From contig JAREIK010000748.1 of assembly GCA_029783825.1 (NCBI GenBank), positions 671,999-735,998 of the forward strand: a DNA stretch of 64,000 nt, written 5' to 3'. Made by a program: the position numbers and the translations under genes. The stretch is from Sapria himalayana. Lineage: Eukaryota > Streptophyta > Magnoliopsida > Malpighiales > Rafflesiaceae. Under the pieces are notes generated by a model, which had not been told where the DNA came from, did no database searches, and was given only the letters and a program-made list of their open reading frames with translations. Positions 45,690 through 57,965 of this stretch are shown in pieces (the stretch's first letter is position 1; each line of letters opens with the position of its first letter).

Positions 45690-47105
45690 AAATAATGAAG
45701 TAGTATAAGTAGAAGAAGAAGGAGAATAATGAAAGGAAAGAATGATGAGTAGGATGAGGAGGAGTAGAAGATAGATAAGAAGTAGGAGTAGAAGAAGAAT
45801 AAGAAGAATAAGAAGAAGACAATGAAGGAGAAGAAGAAGCTGAAGAAGATAGACACGGAGAAGAGGAAGAATGAGAAGAATAAAAAGAAGGAGAAGCAAG
45901 AGAAGAAGAAGTAGAATAAGAAGAAAAAAAGTAGAAGAAGAAGCAGAATGAGGAGTAGGAAAAGAAAAACATGGAGGAGGAGGAGAAAAATAAGAAGAAG
46001 AAAAAAAAAAGAAAAAGAAGAAAAAAATGATGAATGAGAAAAGTAGAAAAAGAATTTAAGAAAAAGAAGATGAACAAAAAGAAAAAAGAAGCAAAGGAAT
46101 AAAAAGAAGAAGAAGAAGAATAATAATAATAATAATAGTAAGAAGGAGAAGAAGAATAGGGGTAAGAAAGAGACGAAAATACGGTGAAGAAGGAGAAGAA
46201 TAATATGGGTAAGAAGGAGAAGAAAATACGGTGAAGAAGGAGATGAAATAAAGGATAAGAATAATAAAAAGTAGAAAAAAATGAAGATGTAATAAAAGTA
46301 GAAAAATAAAAAGTAGGACTAGAAGAGATGATTATTAAGTCGACAAAGGAGAACAAGAAGGAAAACATAGAAGAAATAAATGAAGAAGAGTAAAAGAGGG
46401 AGAAGAAAAAAATATATAATGATGATCTTAATGTACAACAAAAAAAAAGGAGAAGTATAAGAAGAAGAACAAAAAAAAAGGAGAAGCATAAGAAGAAAAA
46501 CAAGAAGAAGAATGAAAAGAATGAGAAGGAAAAGAAGAATAAAAATAAGATAAATAATAAGAAGGGGAAAGAGAATAAGGAAAAGAAGAAAACAAGAAGA
46601 TGAAAAAAAAGAAAAATAAGAAGGGGAAGGAGAAGAAGGATAAGGAGAAAACTAGAAGAAGAAAAAAAGAAAAATAAGAAGGGGAAGGAGAAGAATGTTA
46701 TGGAGAAAATAAGAAAAGAAGAAGAATAAAAGAAAAATAATTAGGAGGATGAGGAGAAGTAGAATAGGGAAAAGAATAAATAGTAGAAAAAGAAGAAGTT
46801 GGAAGAGGAGGAGAATGAGACAATAATAAAGAAAAAAGAAAAAGACGATGATGATAATGAATATAATGATAATGTAGAAGAAAAAGGAGAATAAGAAGGA
46901 AATTAAGAATAAGACTAAGAATAAGAACAAGAAAAAGAAAAAAATGAATAAAAAAGAAGAAAAAAAAATAACAAGAATAAGAAGAAGCATAAGAAAATAA
47001 AGAAGGAGAATAGAAGAAATAGAAGGAGAAAAAGAAGAAGAAGAAAAAGAACAAAGAGAATGAGAAAAAGAAGTAGAAAAAAAAAGAAAAATGAGAAAAA
47101 AAAGT
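45690..47105. repeat. 1.4-kb purine block on the + strand (GAA/AAG/GGA words)
   Basis: Nearly all bases on the forward strand are A or G, in GAAGAAGAA, AAGAAAAAG, GGAGAAGAA and AATAAGAAG words; T appears mainly in AAT/ATA words and C is almost absent. Two internal stretches (about 46615-46690) are near-duplicates (AGAAAAATAAGAAGGGGAAG). The long Phe/Ser/Leu-rich frames on the reverse strand follow from the composition. Confidence 0.95.
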
Positions 47106-48479
47106 AATTGAAAAATGTTTTGCTATTACTTGATATATTATTGTTAACTTTTGCTTGGATTTTTGATTTCTTTTTGCTTAACTTACTAATAATTGAACAT
47201 AATTTTTCAATTAACCTACATCGATGTTCAAGGGTCATTTGAGTTTGCCATTAAGGACCAAATTTTTACTCTATACCTTATTTAGTTTGAATAATAATAC
47301 TAAAAGAAATATACAATGACTTCAAATAAAACTATTAATAAAAGAAATCACTTACATATGAATATGCAGAGATAAAATATTGTGAATATCTAGGCAATGC
47401 ACTGGTAGAATCTACATGAAAAAACAAAGTATTATTAGCATGCTAAAGGTAAAAAGATATCACGCTATTACTAGATGAACAGAGCATGTCTCATCCAGTG
47501 CACCAATCAAAGCCACACAAAAAGACAAAAATTAGAAGAACACAAGAACTAAGTGAAAGGACAAGAAAGGAAAGCAAAAAAAAAGGAATTACAAGTTTGA
47601 ATTAACTATAATAGATTTGGACTAGAAAACATATCATAGAAAGTATTAAACTAGAAAATATAGATGTGAAACAGCTTGTAATTATAGATTCATAGCATTA
47701 AAAATATGAATTGGTTAAAGATATGAACAATTATAGACATGAACATTAACATATTTTATGCAAAACTATAATCAAAAAATAGTTTGCTAAAGAAAACTGA
47801 CTGAGATAAGAAAAATGAGAATGAAGTAAAACTAGTTGACTATAAAGCTCATGATAATTCTGTCACACCAAGAGTAAAGGACAAAATATGCATAAATAAA
47901 TAGTTAATTGAAGTAGCAACCTAAGGACACACCATCATATGAACTAAAGAACTGCCAAAAAAATAGCAATGCAAAAGAAACTATTTAAAAGAAAAAAACA
48001 CCAAAAAATTACACCATCATATAAACTCAATTATCTTAAAAAGATAATTGAGTGGAAAAGAAATGTCATAGTAAGGATTTATTGAGAATACAAGTTTTCG
48101 AAAAGAATTACAGCAAATGGTTAAAATCACCAGAAAAAAATGAAACAATCTGAAGGACACAAGATAATACAAGCATTAAACTAAAAATAAAACTAGAGGG
48201 CTCATCAAAAAATAAGTATAATTCAAACTTATATCAAAATTCAAACTTATTAATTTAGCTATTTAAATTTAAAGTTATCCTAATATTTTAGCCAGAAATT
48301 ATTTTTTTGTATTGAAAAACTTATTTTCATTTTCTATGATGGTTATTAGCTCACATAATATGTTATTTTCAATTTAATCTTTAATGAGCAGGCTAAACAC
48401 ATAAAAGTATATTATTTTATTTAAGAATAGATTAATAAAAGCTATATTTTGGCAAGAGCAACCCGTGTGTTTTTAACAA
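47106..48479. other. AT-rich interior of CACTA-C, no gene seen
   Basis: A short reverse-strand phrase ALIGALDETC near 47510 recalls a transposase motif, but nothing around it supports a gene. Confidence 0.4.
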
Positions 48480-48487
48480 TGTCCAAA

Positions 48488-48919
48488 TAAAGGTGTCAAA
48501 CGGGACGTGTCGGGCCAACCCAGCTCATTTTTAACCGGCTCGACCGTGCTTTCATGACGGGCCAGACATGGTTTTGTGGTTGTCAGCCTGATACGGGCCC
48601 ACGGCACGAATCTGCTGGGTTCGGCCCGGTCGGGCAAAACCTCTTATTTAAAAATAAGTTGGGTTTCGACATGCGACGTCGGCCGCCATGCAACCAAACC
48701 TTTAATTTAAAAAAAATTAGAGTTTCTCAGCTCGTGCTAAGGTACCGTGCTAACGGGCCACAGTACCGTACCGGGCCAGGCATTGCACGAGGCCCAGTTG
48801 GCCTCGGCATGGCACGTCACATGCACATGCACGGGAAATTCTCGTGCCATGTCGGCCCAAGCACGGCCAAATCATGCATGCCTCATGCCGGACCAGGCAG
48901 CCCCCATTTTACACCTCTA
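48488..48919. mobile_element. Short non-autonomous hAT element 3 (432 bp) with 8-bp target duplication
   Basis: It starts TAAAGGTGTCAAACGGGACG and ends CCATTTTACACCTCTA. Flanks are TGTCCAAA (48480-48487) and TGCCCAAA (48920-48927), 7 of 8 identical. The interior is GC-rich with CGGGCC/GGCACG words in both orientations. Frames through it are artefacts. It sits in the interior of the putative CACTA-C. Confidence 0.9.
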
Positions 48920-48927
48920 TGCCCAAA

Positions 48928-50900
48928 TAGTCAATGAGCAAATTAACCAACATGGTCATATTTCTTATTTTAAAAGATTCTAAAATAGATTAATTAATTT
49001 CATCAAACAATATCATGGCTATAATTGCAAAAAAAATTATAAAATCATTTAATATACTCATATTATAATGTTACACAAAAACAAAACGTTGCAAATATAT
49101 AAATTATAAAAAATACAATGATACACAAAATACAAACGAAAAATTATGCATACATGTGTGTGTGTGTGTGGGTGTAGCATATACTCAAGAGTATCATCAA
49201 ATGCACAAAAATATTTATTAACATACACTAAATCTAAAATAGATGAAAAGAATAAAAAAAATAAAAGGAAAAGAAAAAAAAAACAAATTAAAATATATGA
49301 AATAAAACTTAATCATATCAGGCATGAATGATAGTTTTTGACTTTTGTTTATTATTAATTTTTTAATGCTAAATGTTGAATTTAACAAAAAATAAACTAC
49401 TAGAATAACATTAAATCTAAAATATCACACCAATATTACAAATATTTCATCATATAAAAATTAAGATCTAATAAACAAATTTAATAAAAATACTTTACTT
49501 TGATATATTGATTCTCAGTAATAATCTCAGAATCAACATTAGAACTCGAATCAAATTTTTGAAAGTCATTATTAAATTTCGTGTTTCATCTTGTTTGATT
49601 TTTTTTTTCATTTAGTTGTACAATAAATATTTTGATAACTTATTATTTTTTTATGTGTGACAAATAAATTGGCAAGTTTATTATGTACTCAAGTATATTA
49701 TTATTTATACACATGTTTCATTGTAAACAATAAATCATGTGCATGTAAAGCAAACGTAGATTGCACCAAATAAGCAAATTTACATGCACCACACATCTAC
49801 TACTTTGGATTAATATACTATATGCTCATTTTTTTTAAAAAAAAAGAAGGGTATACTATATTACTGATCAAATTATTTATCATATTACTAAAGTGAACAT
49901 TCTATATTGATGGAATAATTACTTATTATAAATGTATACATGAAAGAAGTCATCATGCATGACCACTGTGCTTTGAGAATGTATGGTATCTAATAAAACA
50001 CATTGAGAAATTTCTGTACTATGTTTGTTCCCATGCTTGTAATAATTTATAGTCTGCATTGGGTTCTTAGTCTTCTATACCCTTTATTTCTCCAAAAAGT
50101 GTGCGTTGATTCTACATGCCAATATTATAGATTTGTAAAGCATATTGTGAGAGAGCATGTATGTATTTTCTATAAAGTTTAGATAGATATAATAATGACT
50201 TAGTGTAGTGACTCTTTTTTAATAGTACTATTAAACCATAATAAATATCAGCCCAATTAAATTAATTAAAGCATTTACAATCTAAACAAAATAGAATTAC
50301 TATAGAATCTATTGGGTACCTAATTAAAGACTAGAAAATTTGATTACTTAAGAAAAATAACTAAATAGAATTCATAATCATCCACCAACAAAAATTACAT
50401 CCTCAACAAATTATCAACATGAACAATGACAACAAATTTAAAGGTTATGGTTAAGTTGTACCTTCTTCTTTGAGGAAAATAAAAGAGTTTTACACTATAA
50501 CCACAGAAACCTAATTAGTAAATATATTTCCACAGGTTCTTCATATTCTTCTTCTCTACAGGACAAAAAGTCAAAAATATAAAAATCCATAAATTAAAAT
50601 ATAAGATATAACTTGACTTTATAAAATTACAGTACCTTGCTCTTCTTTTCTTGTTATTATTTTATTCGTCCTCTTTTACTATTCTTCTTTGAATTTCAAA
50701 GCTATCACACTTTCTGTTGATTTGAAATCCATTGAACCTTTAAAAAATTAATCATTAAAAGAAAAAAAATGTTTACACTACCTATTTATCGTTAACACAA
50801 GAACTTAACAAAAAAGTATCATTTAGCTCATTGCCAATTTAAAATTTGTAAAACTCATTACTAATTTATCATGAAATTATAATGAAAATAAACAAAGGAA
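48928..50900. other. AT-rich interior of CACTA-C, no gene proven
   Basis: A reverse-strand exon-like piece near 49590-49500 reads FDSSSNVDSEIITENQYIK. Another CT/GA-rich piece (50725-50640 reverse) reads MDFKSTESVIALKFKEE. Neither is recognisable. (GT)n lies at 49156-49172. Confidence 0.35.
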
Positions 50901-50903
50901 CAC

Positions 50904-50944
<41 letters not shown>

Positions 50945-51110
50945 TATATTGAGATATGTTGTTTGTTTGGTATGGTGCTTCGAAACGACACTACAACGAT
51001 GGTGTGTTCTGAGAGACGAATGGTTTTCAGAAGTGACAAACCAAATTAGGTAGAGATGGCCAAAAGGGTGAGAGATGGGTCAGAGATGGAACAAAATGGA
51101 AATCGAAATA
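50901..51110 (-). promoter_or_regulatory. Leader-exon-like segment of CACTA-C, with (GA)n
   Basis: A (GA)n run at 50908-50940 is followed to 51110 by sequence with much higher GC content than its flanks. Read in reverse it is CT-rich ending in (TC)n, like a plant 5' UTR. Its place between the subterminal region and the interior mirrors the leader exons of CACTA-A and B, although the sequence itself does not align well. Confidence 0.35.
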
Positions 51111-51849
51111 ATTTTATATTCCACCATTAATTATATTATTTCATAAATAAATAAATTTATAGTTAATAGTCTATGAAATTTTATGGTTATTTTTTGTAAT
51201 ATTATTTATAAATTAATGAAATAAATTTCAGAAATAAAAAAAATTAATTAATAGTTATACCAATGGAGAAAAAAAAACATATTACTAATAACCATGAAAA
51301 CTATTAATTGGTAATCAAATTTTCAAATTATTTCATTTATAAAAAAAACATATTATTTCATATAATCATAAATAAATTGTATAAATGTATAACCATACAA
51401 AATTTATAAGATCTCAATTTAATAAGAAATTTTAAACCAAATTAATAATGAATAAGCATAATATCAATAACATTTCATATTTTTTATAATTTATGGATAA
51501 ATTTATAATATTAATTCATAAATAAAAAAATAATATGAAATTATAAAAATATATATCATATATATATATATATATATATGGTTATAATTTTTTTGAATTC
51601 TATATATTTTAATAAATATAATATGAAATAAATTTATAGACATAAATATTCATATTATTTGATATAATTTATCATTAAAAAAACCCTAAAATAACTTAAA
51701 GTGAGAAGAAGATCATAAAAATATATATATTTATTATTTTAATAATAACGGAATATAAAAAGCTAATATTAAATATTTTACTCAATGATTTAATTTTTTT
51801 AAATTTGAGTAGGGGCGAAAATAAAATATGAATTAAAATTTAACTTAGG

Positions 51850-52485
51850 ATCAGTTTTGTAGTACTTTTCAAAAGTGTTAATAGAGCTAAAAATAGTTTT
51901 AATTATTTTTAGGACAAAAAAATATTATTAGTAATATTTTTAAAAACTTTTTTTAAACCCTAAAAAAATACTTGAAGTATTCTTTTAATAAGCACTTGAG
52001 ATATTTTTTTTATAATTCATCAAAAGTTTTTGAATATAATTAAAACATCTATTTATTTATCCTTAAATATCAATTTTTTTTAATATTTTATTAAAAATAT
52101 GATTTTTTTTTAATTCAAATTATTCAAATCTTTTAGTAATTATTTTTTTAAGATTCCTATAATCATTAAAATAATTTTTTTAAGTATTATTAATATAAAT
52201 AATTACTTGTTCATTCGTTAATTCAGATTTTTTGCAAATATTTTTTTTATAATCATACAAATAATGATTTTAAGTTTTTATTAATACAAATATTTATGTA
52301 TGTTCATTGATTAATTCAAATATTTTAAAAAATATTTATAATTATATAATTAATTATTTAATGTATTTATTAATACAAATATTTAAATATCCTTATTAAT
52401 TAATTCAAATAATATTTTATAAATATTTTTAAAATTTTATAATCATAAAAATAGTTATTTTTGGCTTTATTAATATAACTTCTTA

Positions 52486-52554
<69 letters not shown>

Positions 52555-53135
52555 AATTATTTATTTATAATATCCTATTTTTATAATTATATAAGGAGAA
52601 TATGCCTTTCAATGATCCCTCGTCCATAAACCATAACATACCTTTAATATGCAAAATTACATCAAATATTTAAACAAAAAATATATTTATAAAAAATAAT
52701 ACAAAATAGGCTTAACAACGGAAATAATTCCGAGCTAAATAGCTAATGAAAGATTCCTAGCTAAATACATATTTTTTTGTGAAAATAATAATTTAAGGAC
52801 TAATCCCTTGATATAAATATAAATTTTTAAATAATAATTTTCATATTATTCTTTAGCGATGAATTTTTTTTCGAGCTAATTGGCTAAACAAAATTCATCT
52901 CTAAAGTTGTTGCTAAATTTTTTGCCAATCTTTATACCAAAATCTACGACAAAATTTGCTTGGGCCATATTTCCATCAAAAATTTTTCTCTAATTCATCA
53001 TAAATCCGTTGCAAATTTGTCATTGGGTTTAATATCAAATATCTCTTGCTATTTCATTGCTAATCCCTCGCAAATTAGCTAGGGATTATTTTCCTAACTA
53101 TATTTTCGTAGCTAAACTGATAATTTATTGTAATG
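51850..53135 (-). repeat. CACTA-C right terminus, inverted copy of 17679-19030
   Basis: Read in reverse from 53135: CATTACAATAAA, then AATCCCTAGCTAATTTG, GGGATTAGCAATGAAATAGC, further in ATATTAAAGGTATGTTATGG and GATGTTTTAATTATATTCA. The forward strand at 17679 onward has CATTACAATAAA, AATCCCTAGCTAAATTG, AGGATTAGCGATGGAATAGC, ATATTAAAGGTATGTCATTC (18372) and GATGTTTTAATTACATTAA (18921). Similarity is patchy but colinear over about 1.3 kb. A pure (TA)n run of about 60 bases lies at 52489-52550. Confidence 0.75.
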
Positions 53136-53822
53136 CATTAGGTGAGCAAAACATGAGGAATGTAGAAAGTGAGCATGCCAAAATTAACAAGCCACTCACA
53201 CTAAAAATGAACAAAGGAAGCATGAGGTAAGGGCTTTTGAATATAATTATGAACATATCAAATGTGACGGATTGATTGATGCTTTGACAGTTAGTGAACA
53301 CGCACGGGTGCATGTTGGGGACTTATCCACTAAAAAATATGTTGAAGATAGCGATGGCTGTGCTGGTATATTTTTCAAAGATGAACAGGAGCATACAAGA
53401 GGCCTGAAAATTTGCCTTAAGAATAGAATTGTGTCATGGTAGGAGGTGATATTATTGCTGATTCCAGGTTTGTAAAACATAAAATGCTGGAAAAAAGATG
53501 GAGAAATAGCTCTAAGTATGAATGTTGAATCCATTATCTTTAATTGCACACATTATCCCTCTGTTGCAGGTGCTTTGGGCATAATAGAGGTAGGTAAATA
53601 TGATGTCACTGCTGTGGGTGTGCATGATGTAGTTAAATATGTCCCAAGGGGTATTATAGCAGACACACATATCAATAAGTTAACTGCTGAAATTAAACTA
53701 AGAAAACAGAAGGGTATTAAAATATGGAAGCTAGGAAAACAAATTGAAATAGATCCAGAAAAGAATAACAGAGATGGAGGGATAAGGACTTCAGATTCTG
53801 ACTCAGAACTTGACCTAGACTG
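53136..53822 (+). pseudogene. Unrecognised decayed ORF with acidic C-terminal tail
   Basis: Coding-like sequence starts immediately after the CACTA-C terminus. It reads NMRNVESEHAKINKPLTLKM, then after a frame change KHEVRAFEYNYEHIKCDG, LSTKKYVEDSDGCAGIFFKD and GLKICLKNRIVSW before a stop. The uninterrupted last part (53518-53822) has VESIIFNCTHYPSVAGALGI, VGVHDVVKYVPRGIIADTHI and a tail SDSDSELDLD. Base composition is less AT-rich than the neighbours. I do not recognise the family. Candidates are the first ORF of the following LINE, a host gene fragment, or an old viral insertion; the sequence does not decide. At least two frame breaks exist. Confidence 0.55.
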
Positions 53823-53999
53823 ACTAACTGCCATAAAAGACCTAGAAAAAACTCAGAAAAATAAGACTTAGAAACATTAAAAGTAAAGAAGAAAAGGAAG
53901 ATCATAATTAAAAAAAAATGGAAATAAAAGGACTAACATAAAAGGATACTTTGGATACATCACAAAATCACATAGCAAACACCTCATTTGATTAAAATA

Positions 54000-56900
54000 A
54001 TATCATTTGTAATATAAGGGAAATAGCCAACCCCACCACACTACAAAGATTACATAAATTTAATAAAATACACAATCTTGAGATACTTGGGATACTAAAA
54101 CCAATAGTAGAGACATCCCAAATTCATCTCTAACAAGAAAAATTGAACTTCACTAACTATTTGTCCAACACATCAAGTAAAATTTGGCTTTTTTGGCTAG
54201 ACTCATTCTCAGTAATGTTATTGAACAACTCAAGCCAAATGATAAAAATGGCCGTTAGTAATCAACAAATGAAGCAAGAAGCGATATCCTCAAAGGTTTA
54301 TGCCAAATAAATCAAGAAGCCATATTTTCAAAGGTTTATGCCAAATGTATCAAAGAGGAGAGAAATTATCCTTGGAAAAAAATGATAAACATTTCCAAAT
54401 TAAACAAATTCTGGATTATTTGTGGGAACGTTAATATGGTCAGAAACATAGATGAGAAAATTGAAGGAAAAAGCCTTGAAAAAATAGCCACATATCAATT
54501 TAATCAAACACGTAACCAATATAACCTATTGGATGCGAGTTTTTTAGGACTCAAATTTACTTGGCACAACAATAGGAAATCATCAAGGAAATGGGCAAGA
54601 CTACATAGAATACTTATCAATAGCTCCTGGATGGGCATCTTCCCAAGTACAAACATCAGTCATCTAAATATATCATGCCCGGATTATAGTCATCTACTGA
54701 TATCAATTCAAACTAACTCAAAAAAGATAAAAGCACACTTTGTATTCCAAACAATGTGGACTCTTCATGAGTATTTCAACAAGATTGTAGAATACACATG
54801 GAAAAAATCAACAGAAGGAAACCCATTCCAAATTATAATGCAAATAATCAAAAGACTAAAGATGGTTTTAAAAGAATGAAATAAAAATAAAATTTAAAAC
54901 ATATTTAAAAAAATTAGAGGAGACATAATACTTAGTACTTAGTAAAAAAAAAGAGAGATAAATGAAAAAAACACCTTAGAAAATAGAATATAATTAAATC
55001 ATGCACAGGCTAAACTAAAACTAAAGCTGAATATGGAAGAAGAATTTTTAAAACAAATGGCAAAATTAAAATGGCTTGCAGAAGAGAATAAAAACAATGC
55101 CTTTGATCATTCATCAATTCAAGTGCATAGAAAGAAATAAAACATTAGTAGAATTCAAAGAAAAGAAGGATAATGGATTGAGGAGGAAGATTTAGTTAAA
55201 ACAGTTGTGGAAAATTTCAAACAGATTCACATGCTAGAAATAGATAACAAGATTCCCACAATGTTAGATAAAATACCCTTCTTAGTGATAGATAAAGATA
55301 ATACAAATTTAATAACACCCCCAAATAAAAGTGAAATCAATGTGATTTTTTTCAGCCTTGACAGTAAAAGTGCATCAGGGCCTGATGGGATAGATGCAAC
55401 CATTTACCAACATAGCTGGGACATGATTAAAGAAGATTTGTTAATGCAACATATCTAATGTAATAAACTACTTTTTTGTGGACACAAAATGCCTAAAACA
55501 TGAACAAGTAGTACATTAGTGCTTATCCCTAATTTTGAGAGCTCAAAAACTGGTGAAGATTTAAGATCGATTAGCTTGTGCAATATCGAAAACAAGATTA
55601 TTGGCAAATTATAAACTAGATGGCTTGAGTATATACTCTCAAAAGCCATTTCTAAGGAGCAATCCACATTTGTAAAGAGAAGATCAATCTCAAAATATTT
55701 TTCTCGCACAGGATATAATTTCAAATATAAAAAATAAAATAGATGACATAATATAGTTATCAAACTAGACATGGCCAAATCCTTCAACAAAGTATCATGG
55801 AGTAAACAATGTCTTACATTGAGAAAGTTAAGATTTTCAAAAGAGTTATAGATCTCATATATAGGAATGTCATCAATATTTAGTTCTCAATCTGTATCAA
55901 AGAAGAAATGCATGAGTACTTCAAATCTCATAGAGGAATAAGGAAAGAAGATCCACTCTTTCCATCCCTAATCATAATATTCATAGAAATTTGATCAAGA
56001 AATCTTAACGAAAACTTCATTAATAGAAGAATTTAGACATATGCACATCCAAGAGATACACCTATGATCACTCACCTAACTTATGCAAATGATGTGATTA
56101 TGTTTACTAATACTAGAAAAGCATCCCTAAAACAACTTCTAGAATTTTTAGTAGGATACAATGAGCAAACATGAGAATAAATAAATAGAGAAAAATATTA
56201 TTTTCTTCTGTCCTTTAAAGCCCCCAAAGCTATTATGAACAAGGCAAATATAGTAATTGGCTTTAAATGAAACATATCATAATGAAAAATCTAGGCTGCC
56301 TAATTTATGAAGGAAAAAAGGATACATATTTCGTATGTATATTAAAATTCATAAATAAAAAGATTGTTGGGTGGAAGGCTTCATTGCTAAACATGGGAAG
56401 TAGACTCTTGTTGGTAAAGAATGTTTTACATAGCATGAATGTTCACACATTAACGATACTCCCACCCCCAAAAAAATATTACAAGAACTAGATAAATACT
56501 TTTTCAACTTTCTCTTGGGAAAAAATGATGGAAAACATAAACTTCTTTGGGTAAAATGAGAAGATATATGTTTTCCAAAAGAATAATCAGACATGGGATC
56601 ACATAGACTATCCACCATAAGCAATGCACTTGGCTGTAAAATGCGGTGGAAATTAAGAACAATGAAGGTTTATATGTAATATATATGAACAAAATATACA
56701 GTAAGAATTAAAGCCTAGAGGATGTAGAGAAAAAACTAGGAGACTCGCACACATGGAATATAAATAATAATTCAAATTACTAAAAAAATAGACTCCAATT
56801 GGATATGGAAAGACACACCAAATAGAAAACTTTCTATCTATACCACTATACAAAAACTCTTTGAACATAGGTCCAAGAGCTTCCTTTTTAAAAATATCCA

Positions 56901-57850
56901 GAAAAATGATATACTACCAAATATATCTATCTTTATGTGGAGGTATTAAAAAACATTACTCTAGTTGATCTTGATCTACGATATAAGGGTGTCATCTTGC
57001 CTTGCAGTGTTACTAATTCTTGAATCAGAATGAAAGCCAAAACCATTTGTTGTCCATCAATAAGACAACTATAAAGATTTGGAACCACTATGAAAAGATG
57101 TTAATGATTTCTAATAAATCACCTCCACTCCAAAAAAGGGTTCAGACATAGTGGAGGAAAGTACAATACAACCCCATAAAGAGATGGCTAACAAAGGTAC
57201 CACCTTTAGCAATCCCATGGGAACTATGGAAAGCAAGAAATGCATGTATGTATAATAATTCTCAAATGAATGAGAAAATTATACATGAAAATGCAAGGAA
57301 AATAATTTCAAATATATCTAAATGCTTTAAGGCAGAAGCTAAGAAAGAAGAATATGATAAGGATAGATATGTCATAAATACATTAAACTTTAAACTACAT
57401 CAAAAAATCCTAAGGGGCCACAAAAGTACAAATGGATTAGTTTCACCGTATCCACCAACACAAATTCCAATTCACCAATCCACATAGAAATCAATGCACT
57501 AATAGATGGACTCATATTATGTAAATAATTTACTAAGGAAAATATAGAAGCATGAGTGAATTCACAAAGCTTAATAAATATATTTAAATTAGAATATACT
57601 TAATGGAATTGCACTCTTAAATTAAGATAGCTATGGAATTGCTTTCATATTTTAATGCCACAATAACTCATATATTCAGTGAAGGAAATCAATTAGTAGA
57701 TGCACTATCAAAGTAAGGAAAAATACAAAAAAAAAAATTTATGATTAGACAAACTCACTAAAAAGCAAAGCTAGAGGACATGCTACTCTAGACAAAAGCG
57801 GCATATACTACTTAAGGATAGAAGACTTCTAAAGGGGTCTATTTGATTTC
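54000..57850 (+). pseudogene. LINE ORF2: endonuclease, reverse transcriptase, RNase H, broken
   Basis: The product would nick DNA and reverse-transcribe the element. The endonuclease starts IICNIREIANPTTLQRLHKF, with LEILGILKPIVE and TSSKIWLFW, then ICGNVNMVRN (for G-D-F-N), LKFTWHNN and ISCPDYSHLLI (S-D-H, here D-Y-S-H). RT has SASGPDGIDA (55372), LIPNFESSKTGEDLRSISLC (55525), and LTYANDVIMFT at about 56076, where the catalytic F/Y-A-D-D reads Y-A-N-D. The domain after RT has FNFLLGKNDGKHKLLWVK. The C-terminal RNase H-like part (57440-57850) shows EINALIDGLILCK and ends near ARGHATLDKSG. Stops and frameshifts are numerous. Confidence 0.85.
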
Positions 57851-57965
57851 TAATGTTCTCTAGATTTTAGAAATTTCTTGTATCCTGTTTAGCAGTTTCT
57901 TTTAGAAAATTTTATTTGTATTCATATTGCATATAAAAGGAAGAATGATAACATATAAAAGGTGT
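54000..57965 (+). mobile_element. LINE (L1-type) non-LTR retrotransposon, decayed
   Basis: Forward-strand remains of endonuclease, reverse transcriptase and RNase H occur in order. The 3' limit is placed at about 57965 because hAT-B coding similarity begins just after a short A-rich stretch (ATATAAAAGGAAG...ATATAAAA). The 5' limit is uncertain: the unknown ORF at 53136-53822 could be its first ORF. No target duplication was identified. Confidence 0.82.

Larger units (their letters stand above)
42464..53135 (-). mobile_element. CACTA-C: probable reverse-strand CACTA element (10.7 kb)
   Basis: The right end, read in reverse, starts CATTACAATAAATTATCAG and continues into AGCGA/GCGACGG-type subterminal repeats and an AT-rich leader homologous to CACTA-A over about 1.3 kb. 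The left end starts CATTACAAAAAAATAAAATT and is followed to about 42780 by AGAAATGG/TAGTGATGGAATAG/AGCGATG words. Length and order resemble CACTA-B turned round. Evidence for genes is thin: an acidic reverse-strand frame at 45655-45420 resembles a TNP2 tail. Flanking triplets (TCT and CAT) do not match. The two ends might instead belong to different elements. Confidence 0.4.

Noticed and set aside
45652..46503. Long reverse-strand open frame (283 codons) rich in Ser, Phe and Tyr, and its neighbours to 47238
   Set aside because: It is the pyrimidine strand of the GAA/AAG block. The absence of stops follows from composition; there is no domain and no normal codon use.
47460..47530. Reverse-strand phrase ALIGALDETC as a PIF/Harbinger transposase
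   Set aside because: Only one short motif fits, without the surrounding catalytic blocks or Harbinger-type ends.
48554..48983. Forward frames of 78-127 codons
   Set aside because: Same artefact over short hAT element 3.
53136..53822. Possible plant-virus movement-protein origin of the unknown ORF
   Set aside because: I could not line up the hallmark central Asp region or other family blocks; the resemblance is too vague to annotate.
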